In this document: piece after piece, positions 63,610 through 64,000 of the stretch
How positions within the stretch are numbered: the first letter of the stretch is position 1
How the letters are laid out: every line of letters starts with the position of its first letter
From: Azolla caroliniana
Taxonomy: Eukaryota > Polypodiophyta
Assembly: GCA_043228905.1 (NCBI GenBank)
Contig: JBHGNT010000022.1
Span: 8,308,001 to 8,372,000 of the forward strand
Direction: 5' to 3'
DNA: 64,000 nt
Notes under the pieces: generated by a model
What the model saw: the letters and a program-made list of their open reading frames with translations, nothing else
Told to the model about the DNA's origin: nothing
Databases searched by the model: none
Translations under genes and position numbers: made by a program

Positions 63610-63620
<11 letters not shown>

Positions 63621-63643
63621 TTCCCATAGGGTTTGTCCCTACA

Positions 63644-64000
63644 ATGGCAAATACACGTAAAACTGCCGCAAAGTTTGGAGGTATGATTGATAATGAGCCG
63701 AGATCACCAACAAATCTCGATTCTAATGTAATGGACAAAATGCTTATGAGTCACTTGATTTCTCTTCAAGAAACCATAAACAAGCAAGGTGAAGAGATTA
63801 GGACGTTAATGAAAGAGAATGCTAAGCTCCAAAGTGTTGTCATTGAGAATGAAAGTCTTAAACAAGTGGTTGCAAAACTTCAAGAAGAGATTCAAGAATG
63901 TAAAAGAGCTTCTTTTGAAACAAATGAGCGCCTTAACAAGATTGAGTTAAAGGAAGCATTAAAAGAAGAAAAATTAGACACAATAAGACGGGATGTAAGT
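63644..64000 (+). CDS. Coiled-coil ORF start, possible Gypsy Gag N-terminus (runs off the window)
   Basis: An ATG at 63644 opens a frame of 119 codons without a stop to the window edge: MANTRKTAAKFGGMIDNEPR, then a long heptad-rich segment (LQETINKQGEEIRTLMKENA, ENESLKQVVAKLQEEIQECK). Predicted coiled coil; no catalytic motif. The MANTR-type start and the CT-rich leader recall Gag of plant Gypsy elements, but the Gag core would lie beyond the window. It could also be an ordinary host gene. Confidence 0.45.
   Translation, partial: MANTRKTAAKFGGMIDNEPRSPTNLDSNVMDKMLMSHLISLQETINKQGEEIRTLMKENAKLQSVVIENESLKQVVAKLQEEIQECKRASFETNERLNKIELKEALKEEKLDTIRRDVS

Overview
The window is nuclear DNA of a plant, most likely a large, repeat-rich genome. 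The evidence is Ty1/Copia elements primed by initiator tRNA-Met, chromodomain and dual-RNase-H Gypsy elements, a LINE, a hAT-like MITE, GA/CT microsatellites and one intron-bearing host gene with GT-AG introns. The host gene is a PLA2G7-type PAF-acetylhydrolase, a family I associate with seed-free plants; that placement is inference and no species is claimed. Nothing prokaryotic, organellar or CRISPR-like was seen.
Layout. 1-4.9 kb: 3' end of a plus-strand Copia joined to the 5' end of a minus-strand Copia of the same family, which abuts a LINE. 4.9-8.05 kb: decayed LINE reverse-transcriptase sequence (minus). 9.1-16.5 kb: the PAF-acetylhydrolase gene (minus), seven exons recognised and at least one not found. 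16.5-19.4 kb: AT-rich intergenic DNA with a 126-bp tandem duplication, a long GT/GA microsatellite and a tRNA-like module. 19.4-21.5 kb: remnants of a chromovirus and a third Copia-1 LTR. 22.26-33.74 kb: complete but broken Gypsy-2 (minus) with Gypsy-3 (plus) in its integrase; Gypsy-3 carries only a gag-like frame plus repeats. 34.6-36.1 kb: hAT-like MITE and a solo LTR.
36.2-63.5 kb is a five-level nest: Gypsy-7 (plus) is split by Copia-3 (minus), split by Copia-2 (minus), whose 5' LTR is split by Gypsy-5 (minus), whose extra 3' reading frame is split by Gypsy-6 (minus). Short target-site duplications support three of the four insertions, and the host protein or LTR resumes on the far side each time. 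The right edge holds a Gypsy RT scrap, a CT microsatellite and the start of a coiled-coil reading frame.
How they fit together. Every element examined is broken (stops, frameshifts, missing domains or altered catalytic residues). Gypsy-2 and Gypsy-3 share a primer-binding site and a related Gag, so Gypsy-3 looks like a non-autonomous partner of a Gypsy-2-like element. Most distinctive are the extra ORF of Gypsy-5, the gag-only Gypsy-3, and tRNA-like (A-box/B-box) modules scattered between elements, one of them forming the start of the Gypsy-6 LTRs.
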